This document shows, piece by piece, positions 7,236-13,606 of a stretch of DNA of 13,606 nucleotides (its first letter is position 1; every line of letters starts with the position of its first letter). Origin of the DNA: Pseudomonadota bacterium (GTDB lineage Bacteria; Pseudomonadota; Alphaproteobacteria; Caulobacterales; Caulobacteraceae); assembly GCA_023424215.1 (NCBI GenBank), contig JAFAEC010000203.1:1-13606 (forward strand), read 5' to 3'. The position numbers and the translations under genes are program-made. A model generated the notes under the pieces. The model searched no databases, was not told where the DNA came from, and saw only the letters and a list, made by a program, of their open reading frames with translations.

Positions 7236-8357
7236 TTGCCCCGTCCCGCGATCGACCTTGATTACCTCAAGGCCCGTCTGGCCGAACTGCTGAACACCCC
7301 CAGCCCCACCGGCTACACCGACGAGGCGGTCTGGCTGCTGTGCCGCGAGCTGGAGCGGTTGGGCCTGAGCTATGAGCTGACCCGTCGCGGCGCGATCCGG
7401 GCCCGTCTGCCGGGCCGGGATGCCAAGCCGGCGCGGGCCGTGGTCGCCCACGTCGACACCCTGGGGGCGCAGGTCAAGGCGGTGAAGGACAGCGGCCGGC
7501 TGGAGCTCGTGCCGATCGGCCACTGGTCATCCCGCTTCGCCGAGGGCGCGCGGGCGACGGTCTTCTCCGAAGGCGGCGCGTATCGCGGCACCATCCTGCC
7601 GCTCAAGGCGTCGGGCCATACCTTCAACGAGGAGGTCGACAGCCAGCCGGTCAACTGGCGGCAGGTGGAGCTGCGGATCGACGCGGTCGTTCACAAAGCG
7701 GAGGACGTCCGCGCGCTGGGCGTCGAGATCGGCGACATCGTCGCCATCGATCCGCAGCCGGAGTTCATGGACAGCGGCTTCATCGTCTCGCGCCATCTGG
7801 ACGACAAGGCCGGCGTGGCGACCCTGCTGGCGGCGCTGGAGTGCATGATCCGGGAGGAGCGGGTCCCGACGGTCGACACCTGGTGGCTGTTCACCATCGC
7901 CGAGGAGGTCGGGCACGGCGCATCGTCGGTGCTGGTCCCGGACGTCGCCTCAATGGTGACCGTCGACAACGGCACCACGGCGCCGGGGCAGAACTCCTCG
8001 GAGTTCGGAGTGACCATCGCCATGGCCGACCAGACCGGGCCGTTCGACTGGCACCTGACGCGCAAGCTGGTCCACCTGGCCCGCGACCACGACATTCCGC
8101 ACCAGAAGGACGTGTTCCGCTATTACCGCTCGGACTCCGCCTCGGCGCTGGAGGCCGGCGCCGACATCCGGACCGCCCTGCTGACCTTCGGCATCGACGC
8201 CAGCCACGGCTACGAGCGCATCCACGAGACCGCGCTGCGCGACCTGGCGCGCCTGTTGATCGCCTATGCGGAGAGCGAGGTCGAGATCGGCCGCGACGCC
8301 AAGCCTCTGGCCGGGGTGAAGGGCTTCACCCACCAGCCCATGGACGAGGGCGGCTGA
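7236..8357 (+). CDS. M42-family metallopeptidase of the NAGGN operon
   Basis: The 373-aa product belongs to the M42 glutamyl-aminopeptidase/TET group of two-metal peptidases, in the subgroup that accompanies asnO and ngg. The metal ligands are visible: His72 and Asp74 (AHVDT), Asp189/Asp190 (SRHLDDKAG), Glu223-Glu224 (IAEEVGHG), Asp244 (TVDNG) and His324 (DASHGYERIHETAL). All expected ligands are present, so it should be active. Translation starts at a TTG (7236), chosen because an AAGGAG site (7225-7230) stands five bases upstream and the following residues form the normal N-terminal helix; no ATG is available nearby. It lies 22 bases after ngg in the same operon. Its substrate is not established: it may turn over NAGGN, process a precursor, or recycle glutamine peptides. 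No signal peptide, so cytoplasmic. Confidence 0.9.
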   Translation: MPRPAIDLDYLKARLAELLNTPSPTGYTDEAVWLLCRELERLGLSYELTRRGAIRARLPGRDAKPARAVVAHVDTLGAQVKAVKDSGRLELVPIGHWSSRFAEGARATVFSEGGAYRGTILPLKASGHTFNEEVDSQPVNWRQVELRIDAVVHKAEDVRALGVEIGDIVAIDPQPEFMDSGFIVSRHLDDKAGVATLLAALECMIREERVPTVDTWWLFTIAEEVGHGASSVLVPDVASMVTVDNGTTAPGQNSSEFGVTIAMADQTGPFDWHLTRKLVHLARDHDIPHQKDVFRYYRSDSASALEAGADIRTALLTFGIDASHGYERIHETALRDLARLLIAYAESEVEIGRDAKPLAGVKGFTHQPMDEGG

Positions 8358-8361
8358 CAAG

Positions 8362-8400
8362 AAAAAGGGGGCGGGCCCCGCGCGGGACCCGCCCCCTCTT
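8362..8400. terminator. Shared hairpin terminator between convergent genes
   Basis: GGGGGCGGG (8367-8375) pairs with CCCGCCCCC (8388-8396); after one C-A mismatch the inner CCC/GGG continues the stem around the loop GCGC. On the minus strand it is followed by five T residues (complement of A8362-8366), making a good terminator for the DUF4168-like gene. On the plus strand only TCTT follows, so stopping of the NAGGN operon is probable but weaker. Confidence 0.88.
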
Positions 8401-8415
8401 CCGGACTTGGATTGA

Positions 8416-8997
8416 TCAGCCGTCGCTGCGGGCCGCGGCGAGGGCGACGCGGGCCTGCAGCCGCTGGTCGGCGGCGAGGGCCCCCGAGATGGCGTTGAAG
8501 CGCTCGAGCGCCAGGCCGGACGAGGCGATGGCCTCGGCCATGGCCGCCTGCTGCTCCGCGGTGGGCGCGGCGCCGTTCAGCTGCTGGGCGATCGGGCGGA
8601 CGGCGGCCATGGCCGCCGCGAACTGGCCGAGTTCGGCGTCGGTCGCCGTGGCGCCGACCGAACCGGCGGCCGATTCCGGAGCTCGGGCGACGGCGAGGCG
8701 GGCGGCGAGGACTTCGTCGCCGGCCTGGACCGACTGCGAGATGGCGTTGAAGCGGTCCAGCGTCAGGCCGGCGCCCTCGATGGCGGCGACCATGGCGGCC
8801 TGCTGCTCGGCCGTGATCTGCCCCTGCATCTGCGCCTGGACGGCGCGGACGCCTTCCTCCGCGGCGGCGTAGCTGGCCAGTTCGGCGTCGGTGACGTCCT
8901 GCTGAACCACAACGGCCGCGGAAGCGGTCGGCGCGGCGACGGCCGGGGCGGCGGCGAAGGCGAGCACGGAGGCGGCGGCGAGAAGGGTGAAGCGCAT
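8416..8997 (-). CDS. Exported protein with two DUF4168-like repeats
   Basis: The 193-aa product begins MRFTLLAAASVLAFAAAPAV and then AAP, a clear Sec signal peptide with cleavage likely around residue 21 or 22, so the protein should be periplasmic or secreted. The rest consists of two copies of one domain of about 69 residues: 36-104 and 119-187. Each begins TDAEL, has TAEQQAAM in the middle, and ends with GLxLxRFNAIS and a helical tail. Slightly over half the aligned positions are identical, with two one-residue gaps. The pattern (D-A-E-L, then GL-x-x-x-x-FN-x-I) fits DUF4168, a domain of unknown function in exported bacterial proteins. The ATG at 8997 is chosen over an open upstream frame because of the signal peptide and an AAAGGAAA ribosome-binding site. 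It is monocistronic. Confidence 0.85.
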   Translation of the reverse strand: MRFTLLAAASVLAFAAAPAVAAPTASAAVVVQQDVTDAELASYAAAEEGVRAVQAQMQGQITAEQQAAMVAAIEGAGLTLDRFNAISQSVQAGDEVLAARLAVARAPESAAGSVGATATDAELGQFAAAMAAVRPIAQQLNGAAPTAEQQAAMAEAIASSGLALERFNAISGALAADQRLQARVALAAARSDG

Positions 8998-9102
8998 ACA
9001 GTTTCCTTTCGTTCTCCGCGCGACGAGCGATGGCTCAAGGCGCGACCTGGTCGGGCCGCGTCTCCCGGACGCGCGGAAGCACTGAGGGAGGGGGAGGGCG
9101 AC

Positions 9103-9132
9103 GAACCTGCGGGACGGGGCCGTGGGTGTCAA
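9103..9132 (-). promoter_or_regulatory. Candidate promoter of the DUF4168-like gene
   Basis: On the minus strand a perfect TTGACA (9127-9132) is followed after 16 bases by GCAGGTTC (9103-9110), which matches the Caulobacter -10 pattern GCTANAWC at most positions. The transcript would have a leader of roughly 100 bases before the ATG at 8997. The 174 bases between this gene and the next leftward gene hold nothing else recognisable. Confidence 0.4.
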
Positions 9133-9171
9133 ATCCGTCGACGGGATCGTGATCGCCGCGTGATTGCGCCG

Positions 9172-9318
9172 TCAGCCTTCGTCGGCGGGCGGCGCGGGCC
9201 GCTCGGCGCGGGCGGCGGCGCGCTTCTCGGCCTTGGCGGCGGCCTTCTCGGCGGCCTTGCGGGCCTCGGCCCGTTCGCGTTCCTGACGCTCGAAGCTGTA
9301 GTTGGGTTTGCGGGCCAT
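9172..9318 (-). CDS. Small Lys/Arg/Ala/Glu-rich conserved protein (48 aa)
   Basis: A 48-codon gene begins MARKPNYSFERQERERAEAR and continues with alternating Lys-Ala-Ala and Glu-Lys blocks (about residues 17-39), ending PAPPADEG. The start MARKPNYSFERQERxR is, from memory, a recurrent signature of very short alphaproteobacterial proteins of unknown function. The charged middle should form one long helix and could bind nucleic acid or a protein partner, which is inference only. An AGAAAGG site precedes the ATG by eight bases. It lies 26 bases downstream of the GreA/GreB-family gene on the same strand and is probably cotranscribed with it. No signal peptide or membrane segment. Confidence 0.75.
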   Translation of the reverse strand: MARKPNYSFERQERERAEARKAAEKAAAKAEKRAAARAERPAPPADEG

Positions 9319-9344
9319 GGCGGCGCCTTTCTGCTGGAAGGCCG

Positions 9345-9821
9345 TCAGTCGACGGCGACGATCTCGACGGTCTGGCCGGCCACCTCGGCCTCGTCGCCGA
9401 CGCGCTTGCCGAGCAGGGCGCGGGCCAGGGGCGAGACGTGGCTGACCGAGCCGGCGGCGGGGTCAGCCTCGTCCTCGCCGACGATACACCAGATCTGACG
9501 GCGGCCGTCCTCGCGTTCGATGGTGACGGCGCCGCCGAAGCGCACGCGGCCGTCGGCGGCGGTCTCTATGAGCTGGGCCGAGGCGCGGCGGGCCGACCAG
9601 TAGCGCAGGTCGCGTGTCGCCCGCGCCATGGCGGTGCGGTCAGCCTCGATCGAGCCCTGGGCCTGGGCCGCCGCGTAGGCCGCGCGCGCGCCAGCCAGGG
9701 CGGCGTCGATCGCCGCCAGGCCGTTGGGCGTGACGAGGTTGGGATGCGGAGAGATCGGGCGGTCGGGGAGGTCCGCGGCCGTGGCCTCGAGATCCTCCTC
9801 GCGGGTGAAGGCGACGCTCAT
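9345..9821 (-). CDS. GreA/GreB-family transcription elongation factor
   Basis: Gre factors enter the secondary channel of RNA polymerase and stimulate cleavage of backtracked transcripts. The 158-aa product has the C-terminal FKBP-like Gre domain in clear form: VRFGGAVTIEREDGRRQIWC (about 93-112), IVGEDEADPAAGSVSHVSPL (113-132) and ARALLGKRVGDEAEV (133-147). The N-terminal coiled coil (about 32-88) is shorter than in standard GreA by around a dozen residues. It is preceded by an extension of about 30 residues with PDRPISPHPNLVT, typical of an alphaproteobacterial side group annotated as GreA/GreB family. The standard tip motif GDLKENAEYH is replaced by QGSIEADRTA, so cleavage activity is uncertain. 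Start ATG at 9821 lacks a strong ribosome-binding site but yields the conserved extension. It is divergent from the flavoprotein gene, 50 bases away. Confidence 0.87.
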   Translation of the reverse strand: MSVAFTREEDLEATAADLPDRPISPHPNLVTPNGLAAIDAALAGARAAYAAAQAQGSIEADRTAMARATRDLRYWSARRASAQLIETAADGRVRFGGAVTIEREDGRRQIWCIVGEDEADPAAGSVSHVSPLARALLGKRVGDEAEVAGQTVEIVAVD

Positions 9822-9871
9822 GGGGCATCAGCGTATGGCGCCGCCAGCCGTTCCGGTCCATCTGGGACGAC

Positions 9872-11080
9872 ATGGATGTGAAGACGGTGCATGTGATCGG
9901 GGCCGGACCGGCGGGGCTGATGGCCGCCGAGCGACTGGCGCAGGCTGGCCTGAGGGTCGTCGTGCACGAGGCCATGCCGTCCGTGGCGCGCAAATTCCTC
10001 ATGGCGGGCCGCGGGGGGCTGAACCTGACCCATTCGGAGCCGCAGGCGGCCTTCGTCGGGCGCTACGGCGAGGCGGGCGCGAGGGTCGCTGACTGGCTGG
10101 CGCGTTTCTCGCCGACGCATCTCATCGGCTGGGCCGAGGGCCTCGGGCAGGCGACCTTCACCGGCTCCTCGGGGCGGGTGTTTCCCAGGGCGATGAAGGC
10201 CTCGCCGCTGCTGCGCGCCTGGCTGGCCCGGCTGGCGGAGCTGGGGGTGGAGGTGCGGACCCGTTCGCGCTGGACCGGCCGGCGCGACGGCGGCTGGGTG
10301 TTCGAGACGCCGGAGGGGGAGAGGGTCGAGCGGCCCGACGCGGTGGTGCTCGCGCTGGGCGGCGCCAGCTGGCCCCGGCTCGGGAGCGATGGTTCGTGGA
10401 CGGACGACCTCGCCGCGGCGGGGGTGGAGATCGCGCCGCTCCGGCCGTCGAACATGGGGTTCGACATCGCGTGGTCGCCGGTCTTCGCCGACCGTTTCGC
10501 CGGTGAGCCGCTGAAGAACGTGGCGCTCAGCCACGGCGGGCGGACGGTGCGCGGCGAGGCCATGGTCACCCGCTACGGACTGGAGGGCGGAGCGATCTAT
10601 GCCCTCTCGGCGGAGCTGCGCGAGGCGATCGCGCGGGACGGGTCGGCGGAGCTGGTCGTCGATCTGCGACCCGACCTCGACGAGGCGGCGCTGGCGGCCC
10701 GGCTGGCGCGGCCGCGCGGCAAGGACAGCGTGACCAACTGGTTGAGGAAGGCGGCCGGCCTGGCGCCGGCGGCGGTCGGCCTGCTGCGGGAGATCCCCGG
10801 CGAGATTCCGCAAGGGGCGGAGAAGCTGGCCAAACGTATCAAGGCGGTGCGGCTGAAACTGACCGGGGCGCAGGGACTGGCGCGGGCCATCTCCTCGGCC
10901 GGCGGGGTGAAGCTGGACCAGGTCGACGACCGGCTGATGCTGAAGGCGCTGCCGGGCGTGTTCGCGGCCGGCGAGATGCTGGACTGGGAGGCGCCGACCG
11001 GCGGCTACCTGCTGCAGGCCTGCTTCGCCTCAGGCGTGGTCGCCGGCGAGGGGGCGGCGGCCTGGCTGGCCGAACGGTGA
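9872..11080 (+). CDS. HI0933/BaiN-like FAD-dependent oxidoreductase (TIGR03862-type flavoprotein)
   Basis: The 402-aa protein begins VKTVHVIGAGPAGLMAAERL, with the FAD-binding GxGxxG at residues 10-15 and the acidic end of the second strand at Glu33. The subfamily signature KFLMAGRGGLNLTHSE follows at 41-56; HI0933 relatives have S-G-G-G-R-C-N here, and the GRGGLNLTH form points to the TIGR03862 branch. Other family segments are VVLALGGASWPRLGSDGSW (158-176), a variable middle domain, and the C-terminal SSAGGVKLDQVDDRLM (341-356) with GVFAAGEMLDWEAPTGGYLL (362-381), which completes the FAD site. The substrate is unknown. No signal peptide, so cytoplasmic. The ATG at 9872 has only a weak GGGAC upstream. 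The peptidase gene follows 62 bases later on the same strand without a clear terminator between. Confidence 0.92.
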   Translation: MDVKTVHVIGAGPAGLMAAERLAQAGLRVVVHEAMPSVARKFLMAGRGGLNLTHSEPQAAFVGRYGEAGARVADWLARFSPTHLIGWAEGLGQATFTGSSGRVFPRAMKASPLLRAWLARLAELGVEVRTRSRWTGRRDGGWVFETPEGERVERPDAVVLALGGASWPRLGSDGSWTDDLAAAGVEIAPLRPSNMGFDIAWSPVFADRFAGEPLKNVALSHGGRTVRGEAMVTRYGLEGGAIYALSAELREAIARDGSAELVVDLRPDLDEAALAARLARPRGKDSVTNWLRKAAGLAPAAVGLLREIPGEIPQGAEKLAKRIKAVRLKLTGAQGLARAISSAGGVKLDQVDDRLMLKALPGVFAAGEMLDWEAPTGGYLLQACFASGVVAGEGAAAWLAER

Positions 11081-11142
11081 CGCTCGACTCTCCTGGCCGA
11101 GGGGGTCAGGGTGCGCCCCTCCCCGATCGCAGAGAGACCGCC

Positions 11143-12774
11143 ATGCGTCCGTTCCGCCTCGCCCTCCTCGCCTCCGTCGCCCTGCTGGCCGCCGCTCCGG
11201 CGCTGGCCCAGACCGCCGACCCGGCGCGCCTGAACGAGCATACCCGGGTGCTGGCCTCGGACGAGTTCGAGGGCCGCGGCGTGGCCACGCCGGGCGAGGA
11301 GAAGACGGTCGAATACCTCGTCGAGCAGTTCCGCGCCCTGGGGCTGGAGCCCGGCGGGCCGGACGGCTCGTGGACGCAGACGGCGCAGCTCAGCCGCACC
11401 CAGCAGTCCGGCCTCGCGACCATCGTGGCGAAGACGCCGCAGGGCGAGATGCGGCTCGAGCGTGGGCCCGAGGTTCTGGTCGCCAGCGACCGGCCGGTGG
11501 AGCGGATCACCGTCACCGACGCCCCGGTGGTCTTCGCCGGCTACGGCGTGGACGCGCCGGAGCGGAACTGGGACGACTTCAAGGGCATGGACCTGAAGGA
11601 CAAGGTCCTGCTGGTCATCGTCAACGACCCGGATTTCAACGCGCCGGAGGGCCACCCGGTGGCGGACCGCTTCGACGGCCGGGCGATGACCTTCTACGGC
11701 CGCTGGACCTACAAGTTCGAGGAGGCGGCGCGGCAGGGCGCGGCCGGGGTGCTGGTCATCCACGACGACGAGGGAGCCGGCTACGGCTGGTCGGTGCTGG
11801 AGGGCTCGTCGACGGCCCCGGACTTCGACATCGTGCGCGAGAACTGGGCGGCCGAGCGGGTTCCGGCCCAGGGGTGGATCCAGTCGCCCGTGGCCGAACG
11901 CCTGCTGGCGGCGGCGGGGCTGGATCTCGCGACCTTGCGCGAGCAGGCCCGGTCGGCGGACTTCCGGCCGGTCGAACTGCCGGGCACGACGCTGTCGATC
12001 GATTTCGGCCAGACCCACGCCAACATCGAGAGCCGCAACGTGCTGGCGCGCGTGCCGGGCGCCGAGCGGCCCGACGAGACGGTGCTGTACGGCGCGCACT
12101 GGGACGCCTACGGCCGGGCCACGCCGGTGGACGGCGACGACATCTACAACGGCGCGGTGGACAACGCGACGGGCGTCGCCGCCCTGCTGGAGCTGGCGCG
12201 GCTGTTCAAGGAAGGCGCGCCGCCGGAACGCTCGGTGGTGTTCGCCGCCTGGACCGCCGAGGAGGCGGGGCTGCTGGGGGCCGAGTATTACGCCGCCAAC
12301 CCGGTCTGGCCGCTGGAGACCACGGTCGCCAACATCAACATCGACAGCCTGCTGCCGGGCACGGAGATCTCGCCCGAGATCGTGGTCATCGGCCCGGGCA
12401 AGAGCGAGACCGAGCAGTGGCTGGAGCGTCGCGCCGCGGAGGCCGGACGGCGGCTGATCCCCGACCCGGCGCCGCATGCCGGCGGCTTCTATCGCTCGGA
12501 CCACTTCCCGCTGGCCAAGAAGGGCGTGCCGGCCCTGTTCGGTGTCGCCGGCTTCACCGGCCACAACGCGGCCAGCGCCGACTATGTGGCGAACCGCTAC
12601 CACAAGCCCTCGGACGAATGGACGCCGGTCTGGACCATGGACGCCGCGGCGGTGGACGTGGACCTGCTCTACGCAGTCGGCCGCGACATGGCCGACAGCG
12701 AGGCATGGCCGGCGTGGAACGAGGGGGCGGAGTTCGAGGCGGCGCGGGACGCCTCGGCCGCGGCGCGGGAATAG
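11143..12774 (+). CDS. Exported M28-family zinc metallopeptidase with PA domain
   Basis: The 543-aa product starts MRPFRLALLASVALLAAAPA followed by LAQ, a Sec signal peptide cleaved near residue 22, so it acts in the periplasm or outside. A PA-type insert (about 125-250: VVFAGYGVDAPERNWDDFKG, KDKVLLVIVNDPDF, GAAGVLVIHDD) precedes the M28 catalytic domain. The two-zinc ligands are all visible: His319 and Asp321 (YGAHWDAYG), bridging Asp340 (GAVDNATGV), Glu373-Glu374 (WTAEEAGLLG), Asp401 (NINIDSL) and His454 (YRSDHFPLAKKG). The family comprises aminopeptidases and carboxypeptidases; the substrate cannot be read from sequence. The frame is open back to a GTG at 11077 overlapping the flavoprotein stop, but the ATG at 11143 gives the signal peptide and has an AGAGAG site. 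It may be cotranscribed with the flavoprotein gene. Confidence 0.93.
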   Translation: MRPFRLALLASVALLAAAPALAQTADPARLNEHTRVLASDEFEGRGVATPGEEKTVEYLVEQFRALGLEPGGPDGSWTQTAQLSRTQQSGLATIVAKTPQGEMRLERGPEVLVASDRPVERITVTDAPVVFAGYGVDAPERNWDDFKGMDLKDKVLLVIVNDPDFNAPEGHPVADRFDGRAMTFYGRWTYKFEEAARQGAAGVLVIHDDEGAGYGWSVLEGSSTAPDFDIVRENWAAERVPAQGWIQSPVAERLLAAAGLDLATLREQARSADFRPVELPGTTLSIDFGQTHANIESRNVLARVPGAERPDETVLYGAHWDAYGRATPVDGDDIYNGAVDNATGVAALLELARLFKEGAPPERSVVFAAWTAEEAGLLGAEYYAANPVWPLETTVANINIDSLLPGTEISPEIVVIGPGKSETEQWLERRAAEAGRRLIPDPAPHAGGFYRSDHFPLAKKGVPALFGVAGFTGHNAASADYVANRYHKPSDEWTPVWTMDAAAVDVDLLYAVGRDMADSEAWPAWNEGAEFEAARDASAAARE

Positions 12775-12777
12775 CGG

Positions 12778-12885
12778 TCAGCCGACGAAGGGCGCCGCCG
12801 CCAGCCAGCCGACGCAGGCGGCGATGAACACCAGTTCGGTGACGATCAGCAGATAGAGCCAGTGGAGCTTCAGGAAACGCAACAT
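12778..12885 (-). CDS. Possible 35-aa single-span membrane protein
   Basis: A 36-codon frame starts with ATG at 12885 and reads MLRFLKLHWLYLLIVTELVF, followed by IAACVGWLAAAPFVG and a stop. It has a short basic N-terminus (Arg3, Lys6) and one long hydrophobic segment (about 9-32), as in small inner-membrane proteins with the N-terminus inside. The stretch is coherent despite GC-rich DNA, in which chance frames tend to be Arg/Pro/Ala-rich, and that is the main support. It is tail-to-tail with the M28 gene, three bases apart, and divergent from the membrane protein at 13002. No convincing ribosome-binding site is seen. The function is unknown and it could be a chance frame. Confidence 0.5.
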   Translation of the reverse strand: MLRFLKLHWLYLLIVTELVFIAACVGWLAAAPFVG

Positions 12886-13001
12886 GCACCAGAAACCGGA
12901 CGCGACAGGGGACAGGCGGCGCCGCTGGTGAGCGCCGTGGCCGTCACAACCAGCAGACGCCCCGGCGGTTCCCCTGCGGCGGCCGGGGCGGGAGGCCGAC
13001 G

Positions 13002-13606
13002 GTGAGGGGCCTCGATCTCAGCTCGTGGGAGAGCGTGCTGGCCAGCCTTGTCGGCCTCGCCCTGTTCGCCCTGATCGGCGTCGGCATCCGGCTGGTCATG
13101 ATGATGACCTTCCAGCAGCGCCGGGAGCGAATGAACCGCCAGATCAACGAGCGGCTGAAGACGCTGATCGCCGCCTACAAGGTGCTGGGCGGGTCGTTCA
13201 CCGGCGACCTGGCGGTGGATCCGCGGCACCTGCGCGAACTCAAGCGCGCGGGGGGGACGGCGGCGGCTGACGAGGCGGCGGCCGGCTCGGACCGCGCGCG
13301 TCGCATCCGCGACGCGGTCGAGGCGGCGCTGTCCGACATCATACTGCTGGGGACGGAGGAGCAGGTGCGGCTGGCCGAACGGGCGGCCCGGGCGCTGGTC
13401 GAGGGACGGCCAGTGCACACCCACGAGCTGGTGGTCTCGTTGCGCGACTTCATCCGCCACGCGCTGGACCTCGATCCGATCCCGGCCGGGCTGGAGATCC
13501 CGCTGCAGGGGCCGACGCGGCCGGGCGGCTCAGGCGGGCGGGGCGGCGGCGCGGGTGGCGGAGGTCGAGGCGGCGGAGGAGGAGGAGGAGGCGGCATGGG
13601 CGGGGG
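13002..13606 (+). CDS. Conserved membrane-anchored protein with glycine-rich tail (3' end beyond window)
   Basis: Reading from GTG at 13002, with GGGAGG (12990-12995) six bases upstream, the frame stays open to the window edge (over 200 residues). It starts VRGLDLSSWESVLASLVGLA, and residues about 9-33 form one transmembrane segment. A positively charged segment follows (TFQQRRERMNRQINERLKTL, 37-56), then IAAYKVLGGSFTGDL with a basic helix, and RARRIRDAVEAALSDIILLG with EEQVRLAERAARALVEGRPV. A further block HTHELVVSLRDFIRHALDLD ends before a tail consisting almost only of Gly with a few Arg, Ala and Met. The block order SDRARRIRDAVEAALSDIIL...LVVSLRDFIR seems conserved in hypothetical membrane proteins of Proteobacteria, from memory. 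The function is unknown. The tail is cut by the window edge. Positive residues after the span predict a cytoplasmic body. Confidence 0.8.
   Translation, partial: MRGLDLSSWESVLASLVGLALFALIGVGIRLVMMMTFQQRRERMNRQINERLKTLIAAYKVLGGSFTGDLAVDPRHLRELKRAGGTAAADEAAAGSDRARRIRDAVEAALSDIILLGTEEQVRLAERAARALVEGRPVHTHELVVSLRDFIRHALDLDPIPAGLEIPLQGPTRPGGSGGRGGGAGGGGRGGGGGGGGGMGG

Noticed and set aside
11099..11121. GAGGGG/CCCCTC hairpin between the flavoprotein and M28 genes as a terminator
   Set aside because: Only six pairs, an 11-base loop and no T run; insufficient for an intrinsic terminator.
11005..12603. 532-codon frame antisense to the M28 peptidase
   Set aside because: Composition of an antisense shadow (Arg, Val, Gly, His), no start signal and no motif.
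12870..13460. 196-codon frame antisense to the final membrane protein
   Set aside because: The plus-strand frame has a ribosome-binding site, a membrane span and conserved-looking blocks; the antisense product has none.
13175..13597. Proline-rich frame on the minus strand at the right edge
   Set aside because: Its polyproline start is simply the complement of the glycine-codon tract of the plus-strand gene.

Overview
The window is high-GC DNA (roughly 70 percent by eye in most genes) and looks like an alphaproteobacterial chromosome, most likely Caulobacteraceae (Brevundimonas or Caulobacter type). This rests on a Usg-family gene, a CIRCE-controlled groESL operon, a GreA/GreB-family factor with an N-terminal PDRPISPHPN-type extension, and promoter candidates that fit the Caulobacter housekeeping pattern. 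The genus is an inference. No rRNA, tRNA, insertion sequence, phage gene or CRISPR array was seen.

Layout. Positions 1-717 hold a leftward operon of three tightly overlapping small genes: a 78-aa hypothetical protein, usg, and a gene cut by the window edge. Positions 718-987 form a divergent control region carrying a leftward promoter with an inverted repeat and, for groES, a CIRCE operator plus two short palindromes in the presumed leader. groES and groEL (988-3042) follow. They are separated by 114 bases containing a heptamer-repeat inverted repeat, and the operon ends in a strong intrinsic terminator. A MarR-family regulator (3122-3601, leftward) is divergent from a three-gene rightward operon (3667-8357) for the osmoprotectant N-acetylglutaminylglutamine amide (NAGGN): asnO (amidotransferase), ngg (GNAT plus ATP-grasp synthetase) and an M42-family peptidase. 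A GTTCGTGCACTAAC imperfect palindrome sits between marR and asnO. A hairpin shared with the convergent neighbour closes the operon.

The rest is housekeeping and uncharacterised genes: a secreted protein with a duplicated DUF4168-like domain (leftward), a GreA/GreB-family factor followed by a 48-aa Lys/Arg/Ala/Glu-rich protein (leftward), a HI0933/TIGR03862-type flavoprotein and an exported M28 metallopeptidase (rightward), a possible 35-aa membrane protein (leftward), and a membrane-anchored conserved protein with a glycine-rich tail that runs off the right edge.

Together the left and central parts serve stress handling: a heat-shock chaperonin under HrcA/CIRCE control beside an osmoadaptation operon probably controlled by its own MarR protein. 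No clearly new multi-gene system is visible. The best leads are the heptamer repeat hairpin inside groESL, the marR/asnO operator, the unexplained peptidase of the NAGGN operon, the compact usg operon without trp genes, and the terminal membrane proteins.
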